64,000 bases of DNA from Paguma larvata (Eukaryota > Chordata > Mammalia > Carnivora > Viverridae), in contig CM057844.1 of NCBI GenBank assembly GCA_030068075.1, positions 17,344,001 to 17,408,000 of the forward strand. Reading direction: 5' to 3'. Positions within the stretch are counted from its first letter, which is position 1. Each line of letters opens with the position of its first letter. Shown in pieces: positions 22,591 through 34,625 of this stretch. Made by a program: the position numbers and the translations under genes. Below the pieces are notes generated by a model that was not told where the DNA came from, searched no databases, and saw only the letters and a program-made list of their open reading frames with translations.

Positions 22591-23849
22591 AGAATGTGTA
22601 ACTCACTGGGGTTACCAGATGAATAGATAAATGGATTAAAATAGCCTGATCAGGCCACTGAGATATGAAACAGCATAATATGTGTGAGAAAACACAGCCA
22701 GTTTGTTATTCCTCTAGAGTGAAAAGCTACAAATAGGTGAATGAAATAGTTGATTACTTGGGAACACACAAGCCCAAGTTATAGCCTCTTATCTATTCTT
22801 CCATTCTCTTCCAAACTTTTAATTCCTAGGCATCCCTCATGGCCAAGTCTGCCTCTGGCCTCAAAGATGCCCAAATCCAGAAATATATGTGAAGTTAAGA
22901 ATTTTATAAGGCTCTTCCCTCTATAAAGTGGGGTCCTTCCAAATTAAAAAGTTAGCTATATAATTTGACAGGCTGTGCCAGGCTATAGTTTTGTTGAATA
23001 TTGTCAGAAGTCAAAAATCTAAGACAGTTTCTAGAACCTGACTGGAATATGCTTATTTCCTTTAGAAATCCAGTTGATATAACCTCTATATTTTGCTAAA
23101 GAAAAAATAAAAAGTAGTACAAATGGTGGCAGAACATTGTTCAAGGATAAAGAAGTCAAGTTATAACAAATGAAACATAAAATGGGGAAAATATATCAGT
23201 TACTTGAAGGAGCTTCTAATTAGTACCCTCTGAAGACAAACAAACATATTTCTCTTATTTTGGTCAATAGAGAGAAGACGGGATAAAGCTTTTCATGTCA
23301 GTAAAAGGGCTGAAGGACCATATCAAGTTTTTCCATTGTAAATGGGTACAAAGTGATAGGGTGTCTGGAAGATGCTTTCAGAGCATTCTTTCAATCTAAC
23401 AGAGAAGGTATTTTCACAACCTAATTCTTCTCTGTACTCTGCCACCCCTTAAAACCAGGGCCCTCCATTCCAATTCTAAGTAGACTGAGTCTTCCTAAAG
23501 CATTCAGGAACCAAAGGAGGATTCAGGCCTTATGCCACTAAGCTTCCAAGTAAGAACAGGACTGGAGTCTTGTTAAATCTTTTCCTTAATATAGAAATAA
23601 GTACATGTACCACTCCGGATATTCACAAGAAGAGAGCTCTTTCTGTGAAGTTCTGGGTGCATACCAGTAACGAGCAGGAACCTATATCATGCCAAGAAAG
23701 AGGCAGGCAATAAAGAAGAACCAATGTCTTTAAAGGCCCAACTGTGGTCAGAGGTTTCTCCTTCCTGGGCTCTTCTTGATGACTTCCAGGGACTTGGTCT
23801 CTAGCAAGGGTTTGTTATGGTGACCTTCTAGATGGTTACATTTATAAAG
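22591..23849. other. Single-copy sequence, no gene seen
   Basis: No recognisable gene or repeat, except that GGGGTTACCAGATGAATAGA near 22609 could be a relic of a small DNA transposon. Confidence 0.45.
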
Positions 23850-24072
23850 CAAGGATCAGCAAAATTTTTCTGTTAAGAGTAAAATACTAAATATTTTAGA
23901 CTTTTCAGGCCATATGGAGTCAGTCGCAATTACTCAGCTTCGGCATTATAACATATAAGCAGCAACAGACAATACATAAACAAAGTAATGTGCCTGTGTT
24001 CCAATTAAAGTTTTGTAACAGAAACAAAGTGTAGGCTTAACATGGCCACTGTTGTCAAGCCTTGCTTTAGAG
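23850..24072 (+). mobile_element. hAT-Charlie MITE, MER20-like
   Basis: GGATCAGCAAAATTTTTCTG, AATACTAAATATTTTAGACT, CAGGCCATATGGAGTCAGTC, GCAATTACTCAGCTTCGGCA, CAGACAATACATAAACAAAG and TGTGTTCCAATTAAAGTTTT follow, in order, a small mammalian hAT element that I recall as MER20 ('ggtcagcaaactttttctgtaaa'). Length of about 220 bp fits. The family label is from memory. Confidence 0.75.
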
Positions 24073-24149
24073 TATTCAGTACTGTCTAGAATTTGGTAAA
24101 ATCTTTTCCTACTAAATCATACATTATATAGAAAAGCTGAATTTCCTAA

Positions 24150-24355
24150 TATTTTTATGGACACTTCTAGAAATCATAATCATCTCCCAAAGTACAGTGG
24201 ACATATCTCTCTAATGGTACCACCTCATGTTATAGTTATTGGCCTTTTTCATTTGTGTCTTTTACCAGACTATCATATATTTACCTATTTTCCCTATTGT
24301 TTCAGATCTAAAGACTGTGCCTTATATGGGGCTGTTATCAAATAAGGTTTTGTTA
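24150..24355 (+). mobile_element. Possible L2 3' fragment
   Basis: TCATTTGTGTCTTTTACCAG, then AGATCTAAAGACTGTGCCTT loosely match the L2 3' region ('tgtctgtctcccccactagactgtaagctcc'). Weak. Confidence 0.35.
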
Positions 24356-24935
24356 AAAGAATGAACAATATCACCATTAATAAAATAAAGACATAAGCAA
24401 TAAAACTTGGTAGCTAAAAATATTTATCCCGAGTTTTACTAATCCCAACAACTGAATTAAATTTTATGTCTACTTGTAAAAACAATTCTTACATTACTTG
24501 ATTCATAACGTAGACTTATTTTTGTATCCTGCCATTTAGCATTATTCAAACTCCACAGTTTTTGCTAACAAGTTGGGGAGAAAATAAATTTCAAATGAAC
24601 AAAGACCCTTGCAAGTTGTCATGTCCTCTACATGTCTAGCTACTCCCTTCATCATCTGCTCTTAGAACTGTAAAATAATCAAGCTTAATGAAATCTTAGA
24701 AAAGAACACTCTCTCTTGCTTCCAGGTGGATGAGCCAACTGAGTGATCAGGACAGTTACTCTCTCTGAGACTGTAGAGAGGGAGGCTGTGTCAGACCACT
24801 CTGCCACACTCACTTAAGCTCCAGCTATGTAGCCATTCCATCTGAGAATTTCCTCTACCTGATCATTACAAAGGAAAGAAGCATGTGAAACAATATCCTA
24901 GCCTACTACTTCTTGATGTGGGTTCAATGTGGGTT

Positions 24936-25036
24936 TAATGTGAGTATGAATCCCCTTGGCATCTTGCTAAATGAAGATTCTGACTCATTAATTCTGGATT
25001 GGGACCTGAGACCCTGTATTTCTAACAAACTGAATT
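24936..25036 (+). mobile_element. hAT-Charlie MITE fragment, MER5-like
   Basis: CCTTGGCATCTTGCTAAATG, AAGATTCTGACTCATTAATT and GAGACCCTGTATTTCTAACA are the successive blocks of a MER5-like element. Both termini are degraded. Confidence 0.6.
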
Positions 25037-25041
25037 TAACA

Positions 25042-25105
25042 AAAGAGGAATATCAAATGGTTTGTCCAAGATCACCCAGGGGTGAATGGCAGAGTTGATC
25101 TCAAG
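25042..25105 (-). mobile_element. MIR core fragment, antisense
   Basis: GGTTTGTCCAAGATCACCCA, then GGGGTGAATGGCAGAGTTGA: antisense MIR core. Confidence 0.65.
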
Positions 25106-25741
25106 TACGATACACCACAGGGACTTCTTACAAGAAACCCAACAGACTCAGACTCTTTTTTGGACTTTATGGACCCCTCTAATCCCATGTAGCAAATGAT
25201 GCTGTTGCTCCACCTATATCCCTAGCTTTATCAACTCATTGTGCATCTTCTTATTTCCAGCTGCCAGTATTTGCATCTTTTTGCTTGCAGGCATGGAAGA
25301 CCACTCTGCTCATTAGTTGCCCATTAACTGTAGTACTTGGCAATGAATAAACCTGGGGAACAGTGTTCAAGCACTGATGTTGTGACATGATGAATCGATG
25401 GACAGATACATCAGTTTCATTGTCTTTCAGATGGGACAACCCTAAGGTGTGTCCTACATAGTTTCCCAGATCTCTCAGGAATGAGCTCCACTTGCACACA
25501 GTGGGTACCTGTTCATGACCTTGCCTTCTTTTCTTTTCACTTTCTTTCTCCTGTCACTTTCCCACTCCCTTACCATCGATTCCTATACCTCTCTAAATAA
25601 CTACTTGAACTTGAATTCCAACGAGCATCTAATATTTAAAATTTTTTGATCAATGAGCTTTTCAAGTATTCCTACTGCATTATTACTCTTCAAAGAATAT
25701 TTGGGAAGGTGGCCTTAAATTTGTTTAGTAAATTTAAAGTT

Positions 25742-25935
25742 TTAAATATACATATATAAAATTATATATACATATATAATCTGTATATACATATGCAATA
25801 TGGACACATGTATACATATATACATGATACATATATAATACATATATACATAATACATATATGTGTAATATATAATACTTCTAATATATATACATAATAC
25901 ATATGTAATAAAATTATATACACACACACGCACAT
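25742..25935. repeat. Imperfect TATACA/TA-rich satellite-like tract
   Basis: About 190 bp of interrupted (TA)n, (CATA)n and (CACA) units. The low-complexity frame at 25742-25933 is a product of this tract. Confidence 0.9.
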
Positions 25936-26024
25936 ATCAGATGGTTAAAAAGAGTCCTGGAGAACTGAAGAATAGGAATACTTGTCACACAACTAAGAAG
26001 TCATTACAAAGTCCAGTGCTTTTA

Positions 26025-26048
26025 TACACACACACACACATACACACT
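26025..26048. repeat. (CA)n microsatellite
   Basis: About eight CA units followed by a TACACAC variant. Confidence 0.9.
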
Positions 26049-26500
26049 GAAAATGGTATTTAAACAATGATTTCACAAGAAAGAAGTAAAAGCATTTCCA
26101 TATGACAAAAGAGGTTAATGAATAAAATTGGTTCCCAGGAAGTCAACCTAAATTTATTGCATGTAATTTTGTTTACAGATGTTTGATATCTCTTAAACTC
26201 TATGCCTCAGTATCACGTCTTATCATATTATGTCCCTTATAGGAAAATCATGATGCAGATCATGTTTCTTGGTGACCACTAATTTGCATGTTTAAAAATC
26301 ACTCACTTGGAAACAGATAGCCTACTTTGGGTGGTATCCTGTTTGGGATGATATCGATCATCTTCGATCACACATAAACAAAAACTTAGCTCCTCCAAGA
26401 GCTGTGAAGCAAAGGCAATTAAAGAATATTTTTCTGAGAGTAATTTCATACACCCCTTCATGATTTAAAAGAAAACAAAGCACTGAAACATAGGGGGAAT

Positions 26501-26549
26501 GTACATCTTGTACACAAGTACATCTTGTACATCTCTTTGTACATCTTGT
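26501..26549. repeat. Three copies of GTACATCTTGT
   Basis: The 11-mer GTACATCTTGT starts at 26501, 26518 and 26539. All three copies are exact, with spacers of 6 and 10 bases. Confidence 0.93.
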
Positions 26550-26944
26550 CACATAAGATTTCTATTGAGATAGTTTGGGACAAATACAAGAGACTTCCAA
26601 ATTAATACCCAACCTGATGCAAGGTCACATCAGAATAACTAAAATGTATTTCACAGAGGAAGAAAATCCCTACAATATAAGTTAATAGATTTACCAAATT
26701 GTGCCTTTTTGTTTGAACATTTTAGAAACTGCCATTGGAGCTTTTTTATGTAATCAGTGACTTTTCCCTAAAGCCATTAGAGGGAACTAGGGTCTTATGA
26801 AATCTTGCCGAAGCTAAATTCTGAAAAATGTAAACATTTACTTGACTTTTTTTTTCACTTATGCTGTTATTTAGGAAGCACGGGTTAGTGGTATTTTGCC
26901 TAAGTCCAATGTCACCAGGAAAATTATGTAAGTTCTCGTCTACG

Positions 26945-27150
26945 GCTGCACTGCCTAAAGCAACAGCCACTCACCACATACACCTATCTAAATTTAAACT
27001 AATTAAAATTTCATATGATTTAAAATGCAGTTGTTTCATCACGCTAGACACATTTCAAAGGCTCAAGAGCCACACGTGGCCATTGGCTACCATATTAGTG
27101 CAGATTTAGAGCATTTCCATCAGCAAGGTCTATTGGATAGCTCTGCCCTA
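26945..27150 (-). mobile_element. hAT-type MITE, near complete
   Basis: Left end GCTGCACTGCCTAAAGCAAC and right end TATTGGATAGCTCTGCCCTA are inverted relatives of a 'cagcgctgtccaatag' terminus. Between them lie CAACAGCCACTCACCACATA, AAATTTAAACTAATTAAAAT, AGCCACACGTGGCCATTGGC and AGAGCATTTCCATCAGCAAG in the expected order. About 200 bp fits a complete MER58-like element; the name is tentative. Confidence 0.72.
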
Positions 27151-28615
27151 AGGTAAGTGTTTGGAAAAATAGAGAAGGAAATGAAGGAAATACACTATAT
27201 GCATTACCTCTACCCCACATTTACAAGGAAATGCTCCCTTTAGTAAATCTGAATCTGGATAGCAAGAGTCATAAATTTTTTTGTTGCCACAAGGAGTGGG
27301 AGAAGGTAGGCTGTTAGCAAGAGGTTATGACCCTATTACAGGAAATGGGAGTTGCTGCTTGCCACATCCTAAAAACAAACTGGTCTTTGGTACTTCATTT
27401 TGATTCAATGTAAAAATCCATTTCGTTGCCTTGCATTTTGTAAATACCTTATTAGGGAAATAATACCTAAGATACATCAACGCTTTCATCTATGATTTCC
27501 TCCCATCTGTAATTACTTATTATCAGAACCACTAAATATTCTTGTACAACCTAATTTACCCTAAACAACTGCAGAGTAAGCAGATTTCAGAAATAAAATA
27601 TTCAAGTCTTCCCAGTGACTAACATTAATCTGGATTTCCCAACTTAAAAATGTGAGAATTTCACTGATTCATAAGATCGTTTAGTTTCAAAGTGTACAAA
27701 ATTTTAACATCACTTGGCAGTATGTCTTTGATCACAGTTTTGCATGAAAGATACCAGGTTTTGTCAAAATCAGAAACAAAGCACCGAATTTTAACCATGA
27801 TTTTGTCTGACTGAAAGCAACAGAATTAAAAGGGGGAAATGTAAATAATAATAATAAGCACTTAAAATGTTTGGGATATGTTTCTTGTAAAAGTGTATAT
27901 ACAGAACTGGGAAAACTGTCTATATATTTCAGCCTCCAAAAGAGTCCATTTCAGTTCATATCATCTCCTTAAACTTCCTAGTTATTAATTTTTCCCTCAC
28001 TGGGTAACTCTCATTTTATTTTCAGTTCTTACTCAGAAGTTAAATATGTTCTAGTTTTTGGGGCCATCAGCAATGACAATGTCCTTAAAATATTAGTTGG
28101 CAAGGCAAAGGTGCCCTAGCTGTGCACATCAGGAGGTTACCCTAGGATATTTGGGACAAGCCTTCCACAGTGTATACTGCATTCTGGTGAAGCTTTAGCA
28201 TCCCTCCTGCAGGCAAGCACTCTGCAAGTTCTCCTAAGACTCAGAAATCAGCCATCAGAGAGGAGAGAACTAACAGGGAACCTGCAGTTGTCACCACAAA
28301 CTTGATGACCATTTGCTGCCAGGCACTTCTCACCAAGATGCCTAGCAAAGTGCTTGGGCTCCCAAGCATGTGCGGTAGCCATTGGCAACAGGAACCACTA
28401 CCAGGAGCAGAAGCCAGCTCACATCCATACTTAACCCAGACTTCCTAACAGTATCACATCATAAACCCATAGCACATCTGGCACACATTTAAGGCCAAGT
28501 TGGCAGTATTTGATACAAAAAGAAACCAAAGACTGAATTAGCATCCCACGCGCTTGTTTTCACAAGTCATAGATGCAGAGCAGAGGTATATGGAGTAAAG
28601 CCCACAAGACACCCA
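27151..28615. other. Single-copy sequence, no gene seen
   Basis: AT-rich up to about 28030, then a more balanced stretch to 28615 (for example 28080-28450) with no repeat I recognise and no long open frame. This continues on the far side of the L1 at 28629-28981. Confidence 0.45.
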
Positions 28616-28628
28616 CGAACCTTTTCTT

Positions 28629-28981
28629 TCATTTTTTTTTTTAGAAAAGTTTATTTTCAAATTGTTTTACATATAACACCCAGTGTTCATCCCAACATGT
28701 GCCCTTTTTAATGCCCGTCACCCCCTTTCCCCCCTCCCTCAACCCCCTCATCTTCTGTTTGTTCTTATTCTTTGAGAGTCTCTTATGTTTTATCTCCCTC
28801 CCTCTCTGTGTCTTTTTTTTCTTTCCCCTCTTCCCCTCCCCCTGGTTTTTGCTTAGTCTCACAAAGTCCACCTATTCGTGGAAACATATGGTATTTGTCT
28901 TTTTCTGACTGACTTAATTCACTTAACATAATACCCTCCAGTTCCATCCATGTGGCTACACATGACCAGATTTCATTTTTT
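28629..28981 (-). mobile_element. 5'-truncated LINE-1 3' end, antisense
   Basis: Plus strand starts with a T-rich tail complement, then TTTATTTTCAAATTGTTTTA, CACCCAGTGTTCATCCCAAC, the pyrimidine-rich UTR, and GACTGACTTAATTCACTTAA with CATAATACCCTCCAGTTCCA. A perfect 13-bp duplication CGAACCTTTTCTT flanks it (28616-28628 and 28982-28994). About 350 bp of L1 remain, mostly 3' UTR. The two overlapping frames at 28641-28908 derive from the UTR. Confidence 0.95.
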
Positions 28982-28994
28982 CGAACCTTTTCTT

Positions 28995-31317
28995 AAATGA
29001 AGGCTGAGCTGCCTAAGTCCAATGAACTCCTGGAAAAAACAAGCCAGCAACAAACTATACATACAAAAATAACAACAGCCCCCTTCCCCTCAACATTGCT
29101 GCCTTAACTTTGGCTTGTCCCAGTGAAGGGCTTGTTACCTGGACACTTTTTTTTTTTTTTTTTTTTTTGCTTATGTGGGACAAGTACCTGAGCCATCTTT
29201 CAGATGGGAATCTAAATCAGGAATAGGCTCAAACTCCTTTCTTAACCTGTAATTCCAAGTCACTCTTACCTCTAGTTTCCAGAGTGAGCGAGGTTTCATC
29301 TCTGTAAGTCTGCAATGTCAAGGGAAACCTGGCTTTCAGAAAACATTCCTTTGCATCAGAATACAGTCATCATTTACAGGTGGGATCCCAGTTACATTCC
29401 TACTCCAAAGTATCACCTTCCAAAAAACCAAAATAATGATTGGAAAGTTGTTTAGGGAGCATAAATCAAGCAGGAGATGGAAGAATAGGTAAAAACAGTT
29501 TTAAGGGATGCTTAATTAATAATACAGACCATGACACAGCTACCGGGTAGTAAAGAGTCACTGGAGATACGCTTTTTTTCTAAATTTAACTCTGGTGGCA
29601 TAGTCTGATACTAAAATGGAATATTTATAATCAAAACTTTCCTAGAAAAGCAAGGACACGTGCTTCTTTGAGGGTAAAGAAGGAAGTCCTAGAAATTTGA
29701 GAAGAATCCAGGGATGAAATTTTAATAATTTTGGAGAAAGTAAAGTCATTCTAAGTCAGACACAGAACAGAGAAGCCAGAAAAATGTTAAATCCGATAAG
29801 CAATTCAAAATTGTTTTAAATATTAACAAAATATTTATTAAATTAAAAAAACAAAACACAATTGCAAAAAAAGATCTATGTGTAAGCTATGACATGGTCT
29901 CAGTGTGAGTTTTACCATGTTAACATTTTACTCATGTTCCTCACTCTCCTTCAATGCTTGCAGAACATATTAAAATAGCTATTTTCTTGAACTTACACAG
30001 TACACCCACGAATCAATGGAAATGAGTCAATGATCTTTAAAAGATTCAAAACAGGCAACTTTTATTAAAAAAAAAAGATACCAAGAACAAATAAAGCTAT
30101 AAGAAGATGCTCAAAGTCAATCAAAACAAATAAAAACTGAAGATTTAACTAAAACTAAGATTGACAAAAATTAAAATTCCCAGGTTACAACAGCGTTGAG
30201 GCAGGGTCCTGCAGTGCTAGGGTCCCTATAAATGGTACATTTTTAAAGGGAAATTTCACAAAATTATATGTTAAAAAATGTATGTTTTCCCTGACCTAGA
30301 ATTTATCAAAGTCACAAAAGTATCCATATACATATGGATATATATAAAAATATGAAGATATAATTTATATGAATTCATATTGATATGTGAATTTTGTGTG
30401 AATATATGATATATATAATTTATAATTTTTTAAATATCCTGAGATATTAGGTCAAAACACCAAAACAGCAATTTCATACAGCATATCATGCTTATCTAAT
30501 AGATAAGATGTCACAGATCTATTACTAGAGGTGGGGGAAATATAAGATATATTATAGACAAAAAATGTAAAGTACTGTATAGAGTAAGGAATCATTTGTA
30601 TATTTTTAAAGAACATGCATATGAGTGTATGTGCATATCCTCTTTCCTCAGGAATATATAAGAAATAACTCATAATATGAGTATGGGGGTGCAGTGAGTA
30701 GGTATAATTGCTATTTTTTTATCTGGTTCCTTTGTAGTATAGTTTGATTTTTTAAACACTAGTATGTAATACCTTTACTTAAAAAAAATAAATAACAAAA
30801 ATAAAATTCTCCTAGCAACCTTGCTGAACTGCTATTCAGTGAGAAAGAATTAAACCAGTCTTCAGCTTGAAAGAGCTGTCTTCTGGTGAATGGCAGGGCC
30901 ACAAAAGAAGCTCATTACCAACTTCTTCAAACCCAATGAAAGGGGTAAATTTGGTCCTTGAGCATAAACAATAATTATCCATGCATTTCCCCTGCAACTT
31001 CTTTATAAAGATTTCAAGAGAATGAATGGAGTGGATTGAGTTTCATGTAGCAGTGTTTGCCCGATGCAGGTGAGAGTCTGAACAATCTTTGATCCAAGTG
31101 GCACTGATATACCAAAACCACAACAGCCAGGACACATCTTAAACTTGCCAAAATAAAGAATTTACGAAGGGATGTAAAATTTCCAGGTGGTAAAATTCTC
31201 TATCTTTTCCATGTATTGCCGAGAAGAATATTGTCTTGTTTTAAAAAAGAGACATCATGAAACAAAAAGCATATGTATAATTTGCTTCTAATTTTTTTTA
31301 AACTTGTCATAATGGAG
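28995..31317. other. Single-copy sequence with a 22-bp T tract
   Basis: No gene recognised. A pure T22 tract lies at 29147-29168. The part 30060-30200 has L1-like words but is too diverged to call. AT-rich palindromic text occurs at 30322-30339. Confidence 0.45.
29147..29168. repeat. T22 homopolymer
   Basis: Twenty-two consecutive T. It could be the reversed tail of an old retrocopy, but I found no matching flanking duplication or recognisable body beside it. Confidence 0.9.
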
Positions 31318-32290
31318 CTTTTTTTTTTTTTTTTACCTTTCAGGATATTTTTTAACTTATTTTAAAATAAGTTTAAGCTTACAGAAAAGTTGCAAGAAGA
31401 ATAAAATAATAACTCATATAATCTTTATTTAATTTGTATATTGTACTTTGTCTCACTTTATATTTGCTTTTTTACATACATGCTTTTTATATACTTTTTT
31501 CTAAAACATGTCAGTTACATATAGTCCTTTAGTACTAAATACTTCAAAGGTATTTGCTAAGAATATAAAAATATTCTCTTATATAACCACAGTCAATTAC
31601 CAACTTCAGTAAATTTAATATTGATAAAATATTCTTTTTCTTCTACCATCTATATTTCTAATTTTGTCAACTGTAACATTCTTTATAGCATCTTTCCCTC
31701 CAGTTCAAGTTACAGCCTAGATATCCAGTCACCAGTGGTGTGCTGGTAAATGTTTAACAACCAGTGCTCCAGTGGATAACTATCCCCATCTGTAACATTT
31801 GTCATGTCTGTGATGTAAACACTCTCACCATAACCAATTTCAAGCTACCAAAACGAAATCACTGAATGTGCAATTGGACAAAGATATGTACATCTGGCTT
31901 TTTGCACACCAGGGAAAACAGAGCACATATCTCTTTTAGTCTGCTTTAATTTGGGAAGGTTCTTTAGTCTCTCTTTCAGACATTGACATTTTTTAAGAAT
32001 ATGGTCCTTTAAAAAAAATTATGTTCCCCTTTTGGGATTTGTCTGATATTCCCTGTTCATATTCAGTTTACGCATTCCCAGTTAGAATATCATATACAAT
32101 GTGTTCTTTTCCAGGCTATCACACCTGGAGGGCATAGGTGTCCATCTCTTCCATATTTACAATGTTATTCTTGATCACTGTGTCAAGGTATTAACTGATT
32201 GCTCTACTGTACACTTACTATGCTGCTCCTTATCTAAAGACCGTGTTAAGATCCTTCTCCCGATTAAATTTTCCCTATCACTTTTCTTCT
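31318..32290 (-). mobile_element. Old L1M 3' region, antisense
   Basis: A T16 tail complement is followed by AAGTTTAAGCTTACAGAAAA with GTTGCAAGAAGAATAAAATA, an old L1M 3' UTR marker. Further along come TTTTGGGATTTGTCTGATAT and TGTGTCAAGGTATTAACTGA, again in L1M order. A different repeat seems to interrupt it at about 31715-31935. No open frame survives. Confidence 0.65.
31715..31935. mobile_element. Possible old DNA-transposon insert within L1M
   Basis: CAGTCACCAGTGGTGTGCTG, GGTAAATGTTTAACAACCAG and CAAACGAAATCACTGAATGT-like text do not belong to the L1M order on either side. They look like an old small DNA transposon. Family unknown. Confidence 0.35.
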
Positions 32291-32509
32291 TAAAAATGTA
32301 AACAGAAATATATTAGAATTCAAAAATATTTATCAGAATTAGGTTACTTAAAGAACAAAAACTGCTAAATCTCTACTCTGGGGAGAAATTTATGGACATA
32401 GATTAATATTTTAGAGGGTATCAAAACTGAAAAATGGCAAAACTCTGCACGATAAACTTTTAGAATTTTTGTGTTTTCCTTTAAATACTAAGCTACAATA
32501 TTATTTTTC

Positions 32510-32625
32510 AAGAGGTGTCAATAATACCTATATTGCAGGGTAATTATGAAGATTAGAGGTTTATCACATCCCCAGTAGGATACCTGCCATATTACAAGAC
32601 TCAGTAAATGATAGCTAAGGAAAAT
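32510..32625 (+). mobile_element. MIR 3' fragment, sense
   Basis: CAATAATACCTATATTGCAG, GGTAATTATGAAGATTAGAG and AAGACTCAGTAAATGATAGC match the MIR middle and 3' blocks. Confidence 0.6.
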
Positions 32626-32989
32626 ACATGTTGAAGACAGTTTACTTTCTGTCAGAATTGAAATATCCCATTATAAAATTATGAGAGAAGAGAATGGTTT
32701 GGGAAAAATCAAAATCAATTACATAAAATAAGAAAAAATGATTATTTATAAAGGCAGAACTTGGCCCATAAATGTGGGTGTGATGTTTAGGGTCCCTGGT
32801 TAACCAGTGATCTGATACATTTTAACTGTTCTTGAGCAATACTGGGAGCGGCAGGACAAATCTTAACAACTTTGAGAAAGTCCAAAATCTCTTAGATGAG
32901 GAGATCTAACAAAAGAGGTAAATTCCAAAGAACAAAATAGGGAGTACTGAAGACAAAAGAGAGAAAAGAAAAAGATAAATATAAAGAAA

Positions 32990-34625
32990 AAGAAAAAAAT
33001 ACATGATCAAACTTCACCTGAATTTAAAACTGCTAAAAATGGTCATCAAAAGACATCATTAATAAAATGAAAAGACAAATCAAGGACTGCAAGAAAATAT
33101 CTGCAATGCATAGATCTGACAAATGACCCTTTCATTAGTTTTCTATTGCTGCTTTAACAAATTACCATAAAGTTGATGATTTAAAGCAACATAAATGTAT
33201 TATCTCAAACTCTGTAGGTTGGAAGTCCAGGTGGGCTGGACTGGTTCCTCTACTCTGGGTCTCACATGGCCAAAATCAAGTGTCAGCCATCCAGAACTCT
33301 TACTGGAGGCTCTCGGGGAGAATCTACTTCCAAACTTATTCAGATTGTTGGCAACGTTCAGTTCCTTGAGACTTTTAAGCTGAAGTCCTCATTTCCTTGC
33401 TGGCTGTCACCCAGGAGCCTCCTTAAGGCCACCTATTTCTTTGTCACATTGTCCCCTCCATCTTTAAGCCAATAATGGTGTATAAAATACTACTCATTCT
33501 TCCAATCTCTCTGACTTTTCTTTCTGCCTCATCTCTTCTGCATCTAGCCAGAGAAAGTTCTTTGCTTGTAGGGGCACATGAGATGAGACTGGACCCACCC
33601 CAGTGATCTAAAGTAATCTCTTTATTTTCAGGTCCCTGCCCTTAATTCTGTCTGCAAAATCCCTTTCACTATGCAATGTAATATATGCATAGAATCCAAG
33701 AATTGGGGCATGGACATTTAGAGGGGGGAAGCATTCTGCCTACTTTAGACTTATATCCAAAATATATAAAAATCATATGCTACTTAATAAAACAAACAAG
33801 GTTTGTTTAAAGGGAGCGAAATATTTGAATCTTGATATAATACTTTAATTAGCAGATGGAAACATCATCAAAATCATTTACCGTGAGGGAAATGTAAATT
33901 AAAACTACACTAAGATACTACTTCACACCCCCCTCCACACCCATTATAATGATCAAAACAAGGTTGGTGAGAACGTCGAACCGGAATGCCCATATGCTGC
34001 TGGTCCGCATGTAAAATAATACAATCACTTTGAAAAACAGTTTGGCAAAATTTTTGTTAAACTTACACCTGTTAAATGATTTGGCAACTCCTTACCTAGG
34101 TACTTACCTAGAAGAAATGAAAGCATATGTCTACAAAAAGATTTGTTTATAGATATGTTCATAGAGATATTATTGATAACACCCAAGACCTAGAAACAAT
34201 CCAAATGTTTATCAATAAGCAAAGACATAAACAAACTGCGGTAAATCCATACAAGTCAATTTAGCAACAAAAAAAATGAACTAATATATGCGACAATATC
34301 GATGAATCTGAAAAACTCTACAGGCAGTGAAAGTGGCCAAACTGGTAAAAGAACATACTATATGAGTCATTTACATGAAGTTCGAGAACAGAAAAATCTC
34401 ACCTTTAGGGACAGAAATCAGATCAAGGTTGCCTCTGGAGGGTGGGGTTTGGGAGCTGACTAGAAAGAATCACAAAAGAACTCTCTGGTAAAGGAGATGC
34501 TCTAATAAATTGGGGAGATTGTTGCGTGTGTGTATGTATTTGTCAAAGTGCTTCCAACAGTACAGTTTAGATCTGTGCATTTTACTCTAGGTAAAGTATA
34601 CTTCAATAAAGTCTTTTTAAAGAAA
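32990..34625 (+). mobile_element. Old L1M ORF2 end and 3' UTR, sense, split
   Basis: The left part ends with AAAGACATCATTAATAAAAT, GAAAATATCTGCAATGCATA and TCTGACAAATGACCCT. An LTR-like element (33134-33748) follows. The L1 then resumes with TTATATCCAAAATATATAAA, AGATACTACTTCACACCCCC and AACAATCCAAATGTTTATCA. It ends in the 3' marker AGGTAAAGTATACTTCAATA with AAGTC. The order is continuous across the insert, and multiple stops make it inactive. Confidence 0.8.
33134..33748 (-). mobile_element. Ancient LTR-like element inside L1M, antisense
   Basis: Starts TTAGTTTTCTATTGCTGCTT with TAACAAATTACCATAAAGTT and ends GGGGCATGGACATTTAGAGG with CATTCTGCCTACTTTA, the two ends of a common mammalian repeat of probable MaLR/ERVL LTR type. 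Internal markers are GGTCTCACATGGCCAAAATC and GTCTCTTTATT-like text. At about 615 bp it is the most complete of four relatives here. Frames at 33195-33475 lie inside it and are not genes. Confidence 0.65.

Larger units (their letters stand above)
25106..26944. other. Single-copy sequence with AT microsatellites
   Basis: No gene recognised. It contains the TA/CA-rich block 25742-25935, a (CA)n run at 26025-26048 and a triplicated 11-mer at 26501-26549. Confidence 0.5.

Noticed and set aside
25742..25935. Periodic repeat that could suggest an array
   Set aside because: It is irregular TA/CATA microsatellite without fixed spacers or repeats. CRISPR arrays are in any case not expected in mammalian DNA.
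29147..29168. T22 tract as the tail of a processed pseudogene
   Set aside because: No flanking target-site duplication and no recognisable gene body on either side. Kept only as a low-interest question.
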